Assembly (NCBI GenBank): GCA_964554185.1
Contig: CAZKNJ010000011.1
Location: forward strand, 1-57,917
Length of the DNA: 57,917 bases
DNA from: CAZKNJ01 sp964554185
Lineage (GTDB): Bacteria > 4484-113
Reading direction: 5' to 3'
The position numbers were made by a program, and so were the translations under genes. The notes beneath the pieces are model-generated. The model searched no databases. It saw only the letters and a program-made list of their open reading frames with translations, and was not told the origin of the DNA. Shown here piece by piece: positions 57,746 through 57,917 of the stretch (position 1 is the first letter of the stretch; every line of letters starts with the position of its first letter).

Positions 57746-57917
57746 TACTGGGCGTGGGCGTGGACGTTGTGCAGGTGGAGCGGGTGCGCCAGAAGATGGG
57801 TGAGAGCTTTGACACGCCGCTGGCGAAGGGCGCGTTCACCGCAAGCGAGTTGGAGTATGCCAAGAGCAAGGGCGTGGCGGCGTTCCAGAGCCTGGCGGGC
57901 TTCTTCGCGGCGAAGGA
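57742..57917 (+). CDS. acpS: Holo-[acyl-carrier-protein] synthase, N-terminal part (runs off the window)
   Basis: The visible 58 codons read L-G-V-G-V-D-V-V-Q-V-E-R-V (metal-binding Asp of the G-x-G-x-D motif) and later F-T-A-S-E-L-E-Y-A with an A-G-F-F-A-A-K-E block, the AcpS W/F-A-x-K-E motif. It attaches 4'-phosphopantetheine to acyl carrier protein. GTG start coupled to the preceding gene. The right end is cut by the window. Confidence 0.9.
   Translation, partial: MILGVGVDVVQVERVRQKMGESFDTPLAKGAFTASELEYAKSKGVAAFQSLAGFFAAK

Noticed and set aside
1..57917. Genome-wide reassignment of TGA to an amino acid
   Set aside because: Several genes with clear family length end at TGA (purN, hypC, hspR, the membrane gene ending at 57745), so TGA is a normal stop here.
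1..57917. CRISPR arrays, insertion sequences, phage or integrated elements
   Set aside because: No array of short spaced repeats, terminal inverted repeats, transposase or integrase motif was seen. The only large repeat is the FN3 gene duplication.

Overview
The window looks like chromosomal DNA of an uncultivated diderm bacterium, GC-rich by eye. A TolC-type outer-membrane channel, lipoproteins with lipoboxes, an O-antigen-type polymerase, dTDP-glucose dehydratase and a UDP-sugar dehydrogenase argue for an outer membrane and surface glycans. HspR control of chaperones, ClpC, a TRAP (MtrB) homologue, very many leaderless-looking promoters and FN3/dockerin-like lipoproteins do not fit E. coli-like bacteria. 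I cannot name the phylum from sequence alone. A run of 100 N (56668-56767) shows this is a scaffold from an assembly. No rRNA, CRISPR array, insertion sequence, integrase or phage gene is visible, and no gene-free stretch exceeds 300 bases.

Layout. 1-4.1 kb: two tandem copies of a large secreted lipoprotein (cohesin-like, dockerin-like and FN3 parts). The complete copy reads in frame through one TGA into a redoxin domain, with a SECIS-like hairpin just after it: a candidate selenoprotein. 4.1-12.3 kb: metallo-hydrolase, coiled-coil membrane protein, lipoprotein, sirtuin, purN, glutamine synthetase-like protein, winged-helix regulator and purH. 12.3-16.2 kb: deoC, divergent hypCD, a LigB-AMMECR1 pair and rpsT. 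16.2-27.4 kb: comEC, a secreted hydrolase, tRNA-Arg, tsaD-hypA-mtrB, rfbB, deoB, purE, acylphosphatase, folP, a five-heme cytochrome and folE.

27.4-37.7 kb is a protein quality-control block: ftsH and htrA on the minus strand, then divergently dnaK, a 61-residue Hsp20 remnant or mini-protein, grpE, dnaJ, hspR and clpC as one operon from a perfect sigma70-type promoter. 37.7-42 kb: FmdB-type zinc ribbon, FecR-like protein, low-molecular-weight phosphatase, thioredoxin with a structured leader, phosphohexomutase and surE. 42.2-49.2 kb: surface polysaccharide genes (deacetylase, formyltransferase, two glycosyltransferases, Wzy/ligase-type polymerase, UDP-sugar dehydrogenase). 49.3-53.8 kb: MacB-type ATPase, TolC-like protein, Yip1-like and RDD membrane proteins, TPR protein. 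53.8 kb to the end: tRNA-Ala and tRNA-Ile, ispE, three tandem paralogues of an unrecognised membrane family, a membrane protein and the start of acpS.

How the parts work together: purN, purH, purE, folP and folE serve purine and one-carbon synthesis; deoB and deoC serve nucleoside breakdown; hypC, hypD and hypA imply a [NiFe] hydrogenase elsewhere. At least eight genes have a TATAAT-like box 6-8 bases before an ATG or GTG start, so leaderless transcription seems common here and helped choose several starts.
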